DNA from: Sphingomonas naphthae
GTDB lineage: Bacteria > Pseudomonadota > Alphaproteobacteria > Sphingomonadales > Sphingomonadaceae
DNA length: 64,000 nucleotides
Assembly: GCF_028607085.1 (NCBI RefSeq)
Contig: NZ_CP117413.1
Location: 62,001 to 126,000 of the forward strand
Direction of reading: 5' to 3'
Shown: positions 17,788 to 26,508 of the stretch, one piece after another
Layout of the letters: every line of letters begins with the position of its first letter
Numbering within the stretch: position 1 is the stretch's first letter
Program-made: the position numbers and the translations under genes
The notes under the pieces: model-generated
Seen by the model: the letters and a program-made list of their open reading frames with translations, nothing else
Told to the model about the DNA's origin: nothing
Database searches by the model: none

Positions 17788-18261
17788 TCAGACCTGTCGG
17801 AAGTTGAACAGAGCGTTCAGGACGAACACCAAGAGGCCGGCGAAGAGCGACACAATGATTCTCGCGACAAGATAATTCACATCGGTCCAATGCAGAAGAA
17901 ATGCGTAGAGGCCTGTTGTGACGATAAGACCGATGCCAGAATTGATCAGGAAAAGAACATAGCCTGTTCGCATATCGCGATCAGTCCCCCTGAAGATCCA
18001 GGATCGGCCAAGGATGTAATGCAGGCTGTTCGCAATCATGAAGCCAATACCTGCAGCCACAACCTTGTCGCAACCTGCCAGATCGACGAGAGCCCAGAGA
18101 ACGATCAAACCAGCCGCAAACACAGAGCAGCTGACAATGGTGTTCCGCACCAGCATCGCGCCGACGCGGGCGGAGATCAGGCGGCGGAAGATGGAGATGG
18201 TGGCTTCAGAATATTGCCCGTCGGCGACGGATGACCCCTGCGCATGTGGTCCGCCCCTCAT
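17788..18261 (-). CDS. GtrA-family membrane protein
   Basis: 157 residues with four predicted transmembrane helices and the GtrA pattern (FMIANSLHYILGRSWIFRG). GtrA proteins are thought to flip or position polyprenyl-linked sugars for glycosyltransferases, which suits the downstream GT4 gene. The ATG overlaps the original stop of the ferritin-like gene as ATGA, so the operon was translationally coupled before the IS insertion. Confidence 0.87.
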   Translation of the reverse strand: MRGGPHAQGSSVADGQYSEATISIFRRLISARVGAMLVRNTIVSCSVFAAGLIVLWALVDLAGCDKVVAAGIGFMIANSLHYILGRSWIFRGTDRDMRTGYVLFLINSGIGLIVTTGLYAFLLHWTDVNYLVARIIVSLFAGLLVFVLNALFNFRQV

Positions 18262-18345
18262 GCGGCCGTCATCAGACCAGCAGGTTCGTTACCGACAGAA
18301 ATCCGCTCTCCCGCGTCAGCCCATTGGCGGCATCGAACCGCCCAG

Positions 18346-19716
18346 GATCGTGTCCCACGAGGTGGTGTAGCTGGGGTCGATCCCCGCAATTTCCGGCGTC
18401 AGTCTGAGCCGATCATGTGCCCGGCACTGCCGACAGCATGATGATGGGATTGTCGCTGAGCGGTGCCATTGTTTCAAGTGTCATGTAGCGTGCACGCTGG
18501 ACGGCCCATTCGTCGGACTGTTCCATGAGGATGGCGCCAACGAGGCGGGTGATCGCGGCTTCGTTCGGGAAGATGCCGACCACCTCGGTCCTGCGCTTGA
18601 TCTCGCCATTGAGCCGCTCGATGGGATTCGTGCTGTGCAGCTTGGCGCGATGCTCCCGGGGAAAGGTCATGTAGGCCAGCACATCGGGTTCGGCATCGTC
18701 CATCAAGGTTGCCAGTTTGGGCAGTTTGGGTCGCACCTGATCGGCCACGGAACGCCATTGCTGGCTTGCAGCTTCGGGCGTTTCCTGGGCGAAGGCGGTG
18801 GCGATAAACGCGGAGACGACGCGCCTGCCACTCTTGCCGGCATGGGCCAAGGCATTGCGCATGAAGTGGACGCGGCAGCGCTGCCAGGTGGCACACAGCA
18901 GCTTGGAGACGGCCGCCTTGATGCCTTCGTGTGCGTCGGAGATGACCAGCTTCACGCCGCGCAGACCCCGGCGCGTCAGCTTGCGCAGGAAGGCTGTCCA
19001 GAAGGGTTCTGCTTCCGAAGGGCCGATGTCCATGCCGAGAACTTCACGGCGACCGTCGCTGTTCACACCCACCGCGACGATCACTGCAACCGAGACGATC
19101 CGCCCGTTCTGGCGAACCTTCACATAGGTCGCATCGATCCAGAGATACGGCCAGTCGCCCTCGATCGGGCGATCCAGAAAGGCGTGAACGCGCTCGTCGA
19201 GTTCTTCGCACAGTCGGCTGACCTGGCTTTTGGAGATGCCATCCATACCCAGTGCCTTGACCAGATCGTCGACCGAGCGGGTCGATATCCCTTGGATGTA
19301 GGCTTCCTGGATCACTGCGGTCAGCGCCCGCTCGGCCATTCGGCGTGGCTCCAGAAAACCGGGGAAGTAACTGCCCTTGCGTAGCTTGGGGATGCGCAAC
19401 TCTACTGTTCCGGCGCGAGTCTGCCAGTCGCGCTCACGATGGCCATTGCGCTGGACAAGCCGGGTAGACGACTTCTCGCCGTAGCCAGCGCCGGTCAAGT
19501 TGCCGACTTCCATCTCCATCAACCGCTCGGCCGCAAACGCGATCATGTCGCGCAAAATATCAGCGTCCGGGGTCTTCTCCACCAGCGAACGCAAGTGCAT
19601 CATAGGGTCGGTCATCGTGGTTCCTTCCGTCAGGTTCGAGCTTCGCAACCCAAACCTATCCGAAAATCACGGTGACCACCTCAGACCCCAGCTACACCAC
19701 CTCGTGGGACACGATC
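18346..19716 (-). mobile_element. IS256-family insertion sequence, 1371 bp, intact
   Basis: The terminal inverted repeats start GATCGTGTCCCACGAGGTGG at both ends and stay identical for about 30 bp. They are flanked by CCGCCCAG at 18338-18345 and 19717-19724, the 8-bp target duplication usual for IS256. One full-length transposase gene lies inside. Confidence 0.94.
18413..19615 (-). CDS. IS256-family transposase (mutator type)
   Basis: A 400-residue transposase from [14 protein letters not shown] (a GGAAGGA-like site upstream) with the family catalytic pattern: [12 protein letters not shown] (first Asp), [14 protein letters not shown] (second Asp) and the [20 protein letters not shown] motif holding the Glu. 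A further in-frame ATG at 19648 would add 11 residues. There are no disruptions, so it is probably functional. Confidence 0.95.
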   Translation of the reverse strand: MTDPMMHLRSLVEKTPDADILRDMIAFAAERLMEMEVGNLTGAGYGEKSSTRLVQRNGHRERDWQTRAGTVELRIPKLRKGSYFPGFLEPRRMAERALTAVIQEAYIQGISTRSVDDLVKALGMDGISKSQVSRLCEELDERVHAFLDRPIEGDWPYLWIDATYVKVRQNGRIVSVAVIVAVGVNSDGRREVLGMDIGPSEAEPFWTAFLRKLTRRGLRGVKLVISDAHEGIKAAVSKLLCATWQRCRVHFMRNALAHAGKSGRRVVSAFIATAFAQETPEAASQQWRSVADQVRPKLPKLATLMDDAEPDVLAYMTFPREHRAKLHSTNPIERLNGEIKRRTEVVGIFPNEAAITRLVGAILMEQSDEWAVQRARYMTLETMAPLSDNPIIMLSAVPGT

Positions 19717-20356
19717 CCGCCCAGGGATTGAGGAACAGGAAAGGCAGCTTGATGAATAGAAGTTCCGCATGGATGAAGCTGTCGATTGCGCGCTCCCACC
19801 ATGAAGATTCGCGCTTGGCGTGTGCCTCCAACCAGTCGTCATAGGGCGACCAATGGCTCGGTTCGTCACGATGAATGATCTTGAAAATTCGGGTCAGCAC
19901 GGGATCGGATTGGATGATGCGATTGCCGAGCAGTATCTCCACTTGCCTGAACCCCCGCTTCTCGGTCAGCGAGATCACGCGGCACAGCCTTTCGAACAGG
20001 GCATTGTCACTCACGACCTGGTGCGTCTGAAGCCGAGAGATCGGCTTTCGAAACATGATCTCGACAAAGCGATCGATATGCCCAAAGGACCGATCCACCT
20101 TGAGTGGCATGATGCCGCGTCTTTCAAACCAACGGCGAAACATCACATAGTGCTTCCGCTCGTCCGCGCGATGGCGCTCGATCCGCTTGATGAACGCAAA
20201 ATCCGCGGGCGATCGTTCCCGTACAGCCTCGATCACTCGATCAATGGCAGTGTAGCCGCGGTGCTCATTGTAAATATAAATGCTACCGACGACGTCGAGA
20301 TATCTGCGCCTGAACCATTCGAGCATTCCATTCTCCATGCTGCCAGACGCGGGCAT

Positions 20357-20689
20357 GGCCGTGGCTCGACGCTATAACACCTGACCTCCAAAATGGTTCG
20401 TTGCTGATTTATGTCCAGCGGTGCATCCGGCCGATCACACCCACTAAGCCTCCAGGCAGATTGAAGCGGACTGTCTCACCATCCGGGAGCGAGCCCGCAG
20501 CAATATGCTGCAATGGTCGAACAAAGCATAGCCACAGCACGAAGCGTTTTCACGTCATCTTGGACCGGTAAACCACCTAGCCGGAGTACTGAGAAGTCGT
20601 TTCGAATCGGCAAACAGATTTTTTCAACCATTCTGTCGGATAAATGCGCTGTGTAGGCCGAGAGAGGTCGAGTGCGGGGGTAGGATAAG
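20357..20689. other. intergenic region between the ferritin-like gene and the chemotaxis receptor
   Basis: No gene is supported. The right-hand end carries the leader of the chemotaxis receptor, with a GGGGGTAGG stretch before its ATG. The rest is unassigned and should include two divergent promoters. Confidence 0.4.
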
Positions 20690-22075
20690 ATGCTGACCTG
20701 GTTCACGAAAAATGCCCCTATACGGAGCAAGTTCAAAACTCTGACCAGTTGTTATGCGTTGATTTCGCTCGGCTCTGTTCTAGCGTTGAGCTTTGTTGGT
20801 GCGCCGAGCGCAGCGATCGGCATCGGGCTGGCCGGTGCCTTCATGATAACGCTTGTATCGATTATCAGCAGCCGACTCATCTGCGATCCCTATGTCAACA
20901 CGGTGGTACGAATGGAAGGCTTAGCTGCCGGCGACTTGGATTCGCCGGTGCTCTATACGGATCACAATGATTGTGTCGGTAGGCTTACCAAGGCAATGGA
21001 CACATTCAGATTGCAAGCTTGCGCAGCGATGGATGGCAAAACCGTAACTCATGTCGTGCAAATTCTCTCAGCCGGCCTTGAGGCGGTTGCAGAGGGCAAT
21101 TTGAATTGTGCCATTCATGAGCCATTTGCAGGAGACTATGATCGGCTGCGCCTCACTTTCAACGAAGCGGTGGAGCGATTGGAACGCAGCCTTACACAGG
21201 TCGCCTCGTCAGCAAGAAGCGTCAATGGTGGTTCGAATGAGATCAAATCTGCTTCGGAAGATCTAGCGCGTCGTACCGAACAGCAAGCAGCCTCTCTTGA
21301 AGAAACGACGGCAGCGATGGATCAGGTGACCGGCATGGTCGCTGAGACTGCGCGTAGCGCGGTAGAGGTTCGTAGCGCGGTGAACGCTGCGCACCAGGAT
21401 GCGAGTGAAGGCGGCGTGGTTGTCAAACAGGCAGTGACCGCCATGGACGCAATCGAGAAGTCGTCGCAAGAAATCGAACAGATCATCAACGTGATTGATG
21501 GAATATCCTTCCAGACCAATCTGCTTGCGTTGAACGCTGGGGTCGAGGCCGCGCGTGCTGGAGATGCAGGCAAGGGGTTTGCCGTGGTCGCCAACGAAGT
21601 CCGAGCGCTGGCCCAGCGCTCGGCCGACGCTGCCAAGGACATTAAGTCGCTTATAACGACAAGCAGCCAGCAGGTTGCGCGGGGAGTAAGCCTTGTGGCC
21701 GAAACCGGCACCATGCTCGGGCGTATCGCCACGAAAATCAGCGACATCAACGGCCTGATTTCTGAGATCGCGGCAGGCACCGAGATCCAGGCGTCGAACC
21801 TCCATCAGGTGAATGGCGCCGTCAACGACATGGACAAAATGACGCAGCAGAATGCGGCTATGGTCGAGGAAAGTACGGCAGCCGCGCGTAGCCTCTCCCA
21901 TGAGGCGGACGAAATGGCCATGCTGGTGGCGCGCTTCCGGCTTCGCGGACAGGATTCTGGAGTCTCTCCTCACAGAGTTCCCACGAACGTGCCTCGCTCG
22001 GCTTCGGCAGTACCGCGGCCTATGGTGCTGGGTAATCTCGCGTTGAAGGAACAGGACGACTGGAATGAGTTCTAA
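20690..22075 (+). CDS. methyl-accepting chemotaxis protein
   Basis: 461 residues. Two hydrophobic helices at about 21-62 are nearly adjacent, so there is almost no periplasmic sensor; then comes a HAMP segment (AAGDLDSPVLYTDHNDCVGRL), a second HAMP-like unit and the signalling hairpin tip (FQTNLLALNAGVEAARAG, then FAVVANEVRALAQRSADAA). The C-terminus DDWNEF resembles the aromatic-acidic pentapeptide that tethers CheR/CheB. It may read membrane or cytosolic signals. No che genes are nearby, so it would plug into chromosomal arrays. Confidence 0.95.
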   Translation: MLTWFTKNAPIRSKFKTLTSCYALISLGSVLALSFVGAPSAAIGIGLAGAFMITLVSIISSRLICDPYVNTVVRMEGLAAGDLDSPVLYTDHNDCVGRLTKAMDTFRLQACAAMDGKTVTHVVQILSAGLEAVAEGNLNCAIHEPFAGDYDRLRLTFNEAVERLERSLTQVASSARSVNGGSNEIKSASEDLARRTEQQAASLEETTAAMDQVTGMVAETARSAVEVRSAVNAAHQDASEGGVVVKQAVTAMDAIEKSSQEIEQIINVIDGISFQTNLLALNAGVEAARAGDAGKGFAVVANEVRALAQRSADAAKDIKSLITTSSQQVARGVSLVAETGTMLGRIATKISDINGLISEIAAGTEIQASNLHQVNGAVNDMDKMTQQNAAMVEESTAAARSLSHEADEMAMLVARFRLRGQDSGVSPHRVPTNVPRSASAVPRPMVLGNLALKEQDDWNEF

Positions 22076-22646
22076 GATTTTGAAGAGCGAGGAAGCTGCC
22101 TAGAGCATCGGGTCAAAAATGCTAGAATCACCTCAAACATGCCGGGAATGTTGCAGATCAATAGTAAAATGCTCTAAAAACTTAGAGCTAGCGTAATCGG
22201 CAAAATATGGTTTAGGCGATCCCGAGGGTGGGCGTTGACATATTGGACCTGATAGCCCGCTTCAATGCTTGCTGCCTCATTCAACGGGATTGCCAGCCCG
22301 ATCATGCCGCGCTGTTGATCCAGTCCTGACCGGACGCCCCAGTCAGTGGCGTTGAGGTTGATGAAGCTTTCTTCCGATACAACAAGCGCGGGAGCATGGG
22401 CTCCCAGAGGGACAGCCAAGCGCAGGAACTGGCGATAGCGCCATCCCGCGTCACCGCCGGTCCCGGACCATCGCTGTTCAAGGCGGCCGCGTGTGGTCAG
22501 GTTGTAAGCGCGAAAACGTCCCCACATTTTCGTAGGCGCTGATCTGGCTATGTTTCGCCCCTCGTTTGAAGGGTATCGTAGTGGCCGATGATGTAAGAAC
22601 ATTCGAAACAGGTTTCGAAAGGCAGGAGGGCCAGCGGCCCTCGCGT

Positions 22647-23003
22647 ATGGATGTCATTCCAGCAGGACCGATGCGGCGTCGGTGGTCGGCCGAGGCCAAG
22701 GCCCGGATCATTGCGTCGAGTTTTGAACCCGGCGCCAACATCGCAGAAATTGCACGAACGCATGGACTGCTACCGCAGCAGCTCTACGCTTGGCGGCACG
22801 ACAGTATTCCGGGCAAGCGCCTTTCCAACAAGAAGCTGGGCTTTGTCCCGGCGATGATTGAAGATGCGGGCGTCACTGGCTCGGCTGATGATGGAAGCGA
22901 TGAGATCGTGATCCGCACGGCCGCCCTTGCTATCCACGTGCCACCGGGCGCGAGCGAGGAAAATATCGCCCGGGTGCTCGCCGCTGTGAGCCGGTCGGGA
23001 TGA
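22647..23003 (+). CDS. tnpA: IS66 TnpA (HTH accessory protein)
   Basis: From ATG 22647 (MDVIPAGPMRRRWSAEAKAR) the protein has about 118 residues with a transposase_8-type HTH (ASFEPGANIAEIARTHGLLP, QLYAWRHD). Earlier TTG/GTG starts at 22566 or 22581 are possible. TnpA is required for IS66 transposition. It overlaps tnpB by 4 bp. Confidence 0.88.
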   Translation: MDVIPAGPMRRRWSAEAKARIIASSFEPGANIAEIARTHGLLPQQLYAWRHDSIPGKRLSNKKLGFVPAMIEDAGVTGSADDGSDEIVIRTAALAIHVPPGASEENIARVLAAVSRSG

Positions 23004-23353
23004 TCATCCCGCCAGGGCCGCTCAAGGTGATGGTGGCGACAAAGCCGGTCGACTTCAGGAAAGGTGCCGTCAGCCTCGCGGCGCTGGTCGAGCATGAACT
23101 CGGACTCAAGCCCTTCTCGGGGGTGGTCTTCATCTTCCGCTCGAAGCGGGCGAACAGGATCAAGCTGCTGGTCTGGGACGGCACCGGCCTGGTGCTTGTG
23201 AGCAAGGTTTTGCAGACCGGAGGCTTTCATTGGCCGCGGGCGCACGATGGCGTGATGCGGCTGTCGGCATCGCAGGCGTCGGCCTTGTTCGAAGGGCTGC
23301 AATGGTCGAAAATGCACACGCCACGCACCCAGGTTCCGGTGACGACGCGATAG
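23000..23353 (+). CDS. tnpB: IS66 TnpB (IS66 Orf2-like)
   Basis: 117 residues with the family motifs KPVDFRKGAVSLAALV and FIFRSKRANRIKLLVWDGTG. The ATG overlaps the tnpA stop. The protein is needed for transposition, but its activity is not defined. Confidence 0.95.
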   Translation: MIIPPGPLKVMVATKPVDFRKGAVSLAALVEHELGLKPFSGVVFIFRSKRANRIKLLVWDGTGLVLVSKVLQTGGFHWPRAHDGVMRLSASQASALFEGLQWSKMHTPRTQVPVTTR

Positions 23354-23420
23354 GTCGCATGCCTGATTCCCCTGATCGAAAGGCCATTGCGGACCGCCCG
23401 AAAACTGCCAGAAATGGGGC

Positions 23421-24980
23421 ATGTCCGCCACGGCATCCGACCTTCCTGATGATGTCGCCACCCTCAAGGCGATGGTCTTGGCCGGCCTCGAGCGTGAAGC
23501 TCGAATGCAGCATATCATCGACCAGATCACCCGCACGACCTTCGGGAAACGGTCGGAGAAACTGAGCGAAGATCAGTTGGCGCTTGCCTTTGATGATCTC
23601 GACGTCGCCCGTGCTGAACTCGAGGCGCTCGGTGAGCAGGCAGCAGGCCAGAAGAAGGAACGGGCGCGAAGGGAAAGTGGGACAGCACGGGCGTCGCTGC
23701 CGGCGCATCTGACCCGCGTTGAGGAAGTGATCCTTCCAGACGAGAAGGAATGCCCCTGCTGCGGAGGCACGCTGCACTGCATAGACAGCGACATATCGAG
23801 CCGGCTTGATGTGATCCCGGTCCAGTATCGCGTGATCGTCACGTCCCGACCGAAAATGGCTTGCCGCGCATGCAGCGAGGGGGTGTTCCAGGCGCCCGCG
23901 CCTAAGCATGTGGTGCCAGGCGGCCTGCCCACCGAAGCGTTGATCGCCGATGTTCTGGTCAAGAAATATGCCGATCACATGCCCTTCTATCGCCAGGCGC
24001 AGGCGCTTGTGCGTCAAGGTATCGAGATCGACCGGGGAACTATGTGCAACTGGGCGGGCCGAGCTGCAGGCTGGCTCGGGCGCCTGACCGGCCGGATGAA
24101 GGCTGACCTCCTGACGGGCGGCAGGCTGTTCGTCGATGAGACCACTGCCAAGGTCCTGGCCCCCGGCACCGGCAAGGTGAAGACGGGATATCTCTGGGCG
24201 ATCGCTCGTGATGATGGCGCGCATGGCGGCACCGATCCACCGGCGATCGCCTACACCTATATGCCGGGGCGTGGGAAAGTCTGGGCAGAAAAATTGCTCG
24301 GGGACTTCACCGGCATCGTCCAATGCGATGGCTATGGCGCCTATAAGCATATCGAGGCGCTGGACCGGAAGGGCGGCCCGGGAACGCTCGCCTTTTGCTG
24401 GGCGCACGTTAGGCGTGGCTTCTTCGACGATGCCAAGGGCGGCAACGCCCCCGTCGCCGATGAGGCGCTAAGGCGGATCGCCAGTCTCTATAAGATCGAG
24501 GCTCGTATCCGAGGCTCCAGCCCCGAACGCAGGTTGGCGATCCGCCAGGCTGAAGCCACGCCGATCATCGCCGGCATGCGCCCCTGGCTCGAGGAAATAC
24601 TGCCCAAGCTGCCCCGAAGCTCCAATACGGCCGAGGCCATCAGATACACCCTCAACCACTGGAAAGGCCTCGTCCGCTTCCTTGAGGATGGGCGGATCGA
24701 GTTGGACAACAATACCGTCGAACGGTCCATCAGGCCCATTACCCTCCAGCGGAAAAATGCCCTGTTCACAGGCCATGACCTGGGAGCTGAAAACTGGGCG
24801 ACCTTCGCCAGCCTCATCGAAACGTGCAAACTGGGTGGTATCAACCCTCAGGCCTACCTCACCGATGTCCTCACCCGTATCGTCCTGCGCAACGACACAG
24901 ATCCAATCGATGATCTGCTCCCTTACAACTGGGTCGATAGCCGCCTCGCCGCCAGCACCGTCATCGAACAGGCCGCCTAA
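23421..24980 (+). CDS. tnpC: IS66 TnpC transposase
   Basis: 519 residues: an N-terminal leucine-zipper-like segment, a zinc-binding CPCCGGTLH motif at about residues 112-120, then the DDE core (FVDETTAKVL, IVQCDGYGAYKH and, near the C-terminus, RIELDNNTVERSIRPITLQR). It ends with the IS66 C-terminal domain. Full length and uninterrupted. Confidence 0.96.
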   Translation: MSATASDLPDDVATLKAMVLAGLEREARMQHIIDQITRTTFGKRSEKLSEDQLALAFDDLDVARAELEALGEQAAGQKKERARRESGTARASLPAHLTRVEEVILPDEKECPCCGGTLHCIDSDISSRLDVIPVQYRVIVTSRPKMACRACSEGVFQAPAPKHVVPGGLPTEALIADVLVKKYADHMPFYRQAQALVRQGIEIDRGTMCNWAGRAAGWLGRLTGRMKADLLTGGRLFVDETTAKVLAPGTGKVKTGYLWAIARDDGAHGGTDPPAIAYTYMPGRGKVWAEKLLGDFTGIVQCDGYGAYKHIEALDRKGGPGTLAFCWAHVRRGFFDDAKGGNAPVADEALRRIASLYKIEARIRGSSPERRLAIRQAEATPIIAGMRPWLEEILPKLPRSSNTAEAIRYTLNHWKGLVRFLEDGRIELDNNTVERSIRPITLQRKNALFTGHDLGAENWATFASLIETCKLGGINPQAYLTDVLTRIVLRNDTDPIDDLLPYNWVDSRLAASTVIEQAA

Positions 24981-25384
24981 CGCCTGCCAGCGGGGGTGAT
25001 TTAGCGCTTACGTCAGGTTGAAACCGGGGCGCGCTATGATCTTCCAGGTGAATTGCTCGAAGACGCGCTCCTCGCTGACCCAAACTTTGCCAGTACGATT
25101 TGCGGTGGAGTGGGCATAGCCTAGCGATACTGTGAGATCAGGGCGGACTTTGACCCCGATCGACCCGCGCAGGACGGTGTGCCCATAACGCGACAGCCCA
25201 TCGAGCAAACGGAATTGACCATCGGCGGAATAGACCAGCGTGTCGGACAGTTTGCCGGTCACTGTCACGGCCGTCCATAGCTGCGCATCTTCATCGGTCT
25301 GGGCAGCCGCTGGCACGGCTGCAACAAGGGTCAGCATCGCCAAGGTGCTGACGAAAGCAATGGAGCCATACTGCCGGGGTGACA

Positions 25385-25498
25385 TCAAGATTTGAGCCAA
25401 TAGCGCAGGATCATCGACACAAGGCCAAGCGCCAGGACGCTGCTTGACCAGATCAAAATCATCCAGCCGAGCCGTCTCCACAAAGGTGCATCATCCAT
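25385..25498 (-). CDS. DUF2474/CydX-like small subunit of cytochrome bd oxidase
   Basis: A 37-residue single-helix protein, MDDAPLWRRLGWMILIWSSS then VLALGLVSMILRYWLKS. It starts in the TGATG overlap with the cydB stop and ends in a second TGATG overlap with the DUF2490 gene. Tryptophans near the N-terminus and one hydrophobic helix match the DUF2474/CioX type of bd-oxidase accessory subunit, which stabilises the CydAB complex. Confidence 0.85.
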   Translation of the reverse strand: MDDAPLWRRLGWMILIWSSSVLALGLVSMILRYWLKS

Positions 25499-26505
25499 CA
25501 GTGGTAGCCATGCTCGCCGACTTTGCCGCGGAACACCCAATAGGCCCAAGCCGTATAAGCGAGGATGATCGGCACGATGATCACGGTCCCGACCAACATG
25601 AATAACTGGCTCTCTTCAGGTGCTGCAGCGTCCCAGATCGTCACCTGATCCGGCACGACATAGGGGAATATGCTGATACCCAGACCCGCAAAGCCAAGCA
25701 GAAAGAGGCAAAGGGTTATCAGGAATGGAAGGCGCTCTGCGCGGGCGCGCAGGCTGCGAAAATAAAATATGCTCGCGATGACCACCAGAATCGGCACTTG
25801 GGCGGTGAGGAGCACGCCAGGCATTTCAAACCAATGCCGCCAATAGGCGAACACCAGATAAGGGGTCGCAGCGCTGACGACTGCCATGGCGATCAGCATC
25901 AGGATACCGAGGGTAGCTGCGAGCCGATAGGCACGGTGCTGGCCTGTTCCATCCGTCTTCCAGATAAGCCAGGTTGCGCCGAGCAACGCATAAGCGATCA
26001 CGACGCCCACACCGGTCAGCACACTGAAAGGTGAGAGCCAGTCGAGCCAACCACCGGCATAGGCATCATTCGCAACCTTGATGCCTTGCAGCAGAGCACC
26101 CAATGTGACGCCTTGCGCGAACGCGGCGATGATGGACCCCGCGGTAAAAGCGACATCCCACAGCGAGCGGTGTGCCGGATCGCGCCAGCGAAACTCGAAA
26201 GCAACGCCCCGGAATACGAGGCCGAGCAGCATCGCAATCATCAGCGGATAGGTAGCAGGCAGAATGATCGAATAGGCGAGGGGGAATGCGGCGAAAAGGC
26301 CGCCACCGCCCAGAACTAGCCAGGTCTCATTGCCGTCCCAGACCGGCGCAATGGAATTCATGGCCTGGTCCCGTTCTCGCCCGACGGCGAAAAAGGGGAA
26401 GATGATGCCAATGCCCAGATCGAACCCATCCATCACCACATAGGCGAAGACCGCGAAGGCGATAATGAAGGCCCAGATGACCGTAAGGTCGAGATTATAG
26501 ACCAT
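25498..26505 (-). CDS. cydB: cytochrome bd-type ubiquinol oxidase subunit II
   Basis: 335 residues with about eight transmembrane helices. WDGNETWLVLGGGGLFAAFP is the conserved CydB signature, and AYVVMDGFDLGIG lies near the N-terminus. It pairs with subunit I in quinol oxidation and O2 reduction. It lies 3 bp downstream of cydA. Confidence 0.96.
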   Translation of the reverse strand: MVYNLDLTVIWAFIIAFAVFAYVVMDGFDLGIGIIFPFFAVGRERDQAMNSIAPVWDGNETWLVLGGGGLFAAFPLAYSIILPATYPLMIAMLLGLVFRGVAFEFRWRDPAHRSLWDVAFTAGSIIAAFAQGVTLGALLQGIKVANDAYAGGWLDWLSPFSVLTGVGVVIAYALLGATWLIWKTDGTGQHRAYRLAATLGILMLIAMAVVSAATPYLVFAYWRHWFEMPGVLLTAQVPILVVIASIFYFRSLRARAERLPFLITLCLFLLGFAGLGISIFPYVVPDQVTIWDAAAPEESQLFMLVGTVIIVPIILAYTAWAYWVFRGKVGEHGYH

Positions 26506-26508
26506 GAT

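Larger units (their letters stand above)
18258..20356 (-). pseudogene. ferritin-like domain gene split by an IS256-family element
   Basis: The coding sequence runs from ATG 20356 (an alternative ATG is at 20338) to 19717, then continues from 18337 to a TGA at 18260-18258 once the element and one 8-bp duplication are removed. Across the joint the frame reads FLNPWAVRCRQWADAG. The protein has a ferritin-like four-helix pattern with carboxylate/His motifs (ERHRADERKHYVMFRRWFE). With the IS in place the frame runs into IS sequence and ends shortly after NPWAG. Only the last 29 or so codons are displaced, so partial function is possible. Its role is not known. Confidence 0.8.
22504..25011 (+). mobile_element. 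IS66-family insertion sequence, 2508 bp, intact
   Basis: The ends begin GTAAGCGC at 22504 and, inverted, at 25011. The flanks are GTCAGGTT at 22496-22503 and at 25012-25019, the 8-bp duplication expected for IS66. The tnpA, tnpB and tnpC genes lie in the usual order on the plus strand. Confidence 0.95.
22174..25385 (-). pseudogene. DUF2490 outer-membrane-like gene split by an IS66-family element
   Basis: The N-terminal half starts at ATG 25385 (signal peptide MSPRQYGSIAFVSTLAMLTL, cleavage near AAAQ) and reaches 25012; the C-terminal half runs from 22495 to 22174. Removing the IS and one 8-bp duplication restores ARPGFNLTTRGRLEQRWSG in frame. DUF2490 proteins are predicted small outer-membrane beta-barrels; the closing ITLALSF resembles a terminal strand. 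The start overlaps the stop of the small oxidase subunit (TGATG), so the gene belonged to the cytochrome bd operon. Confidence 0.85.

Noticed and set aside
23160-24407. Minus-strand open frame inside the IS66 element
   Set aside because: It is antisense to TnpB/TnpC, whose motifs and order are standard for IS66.
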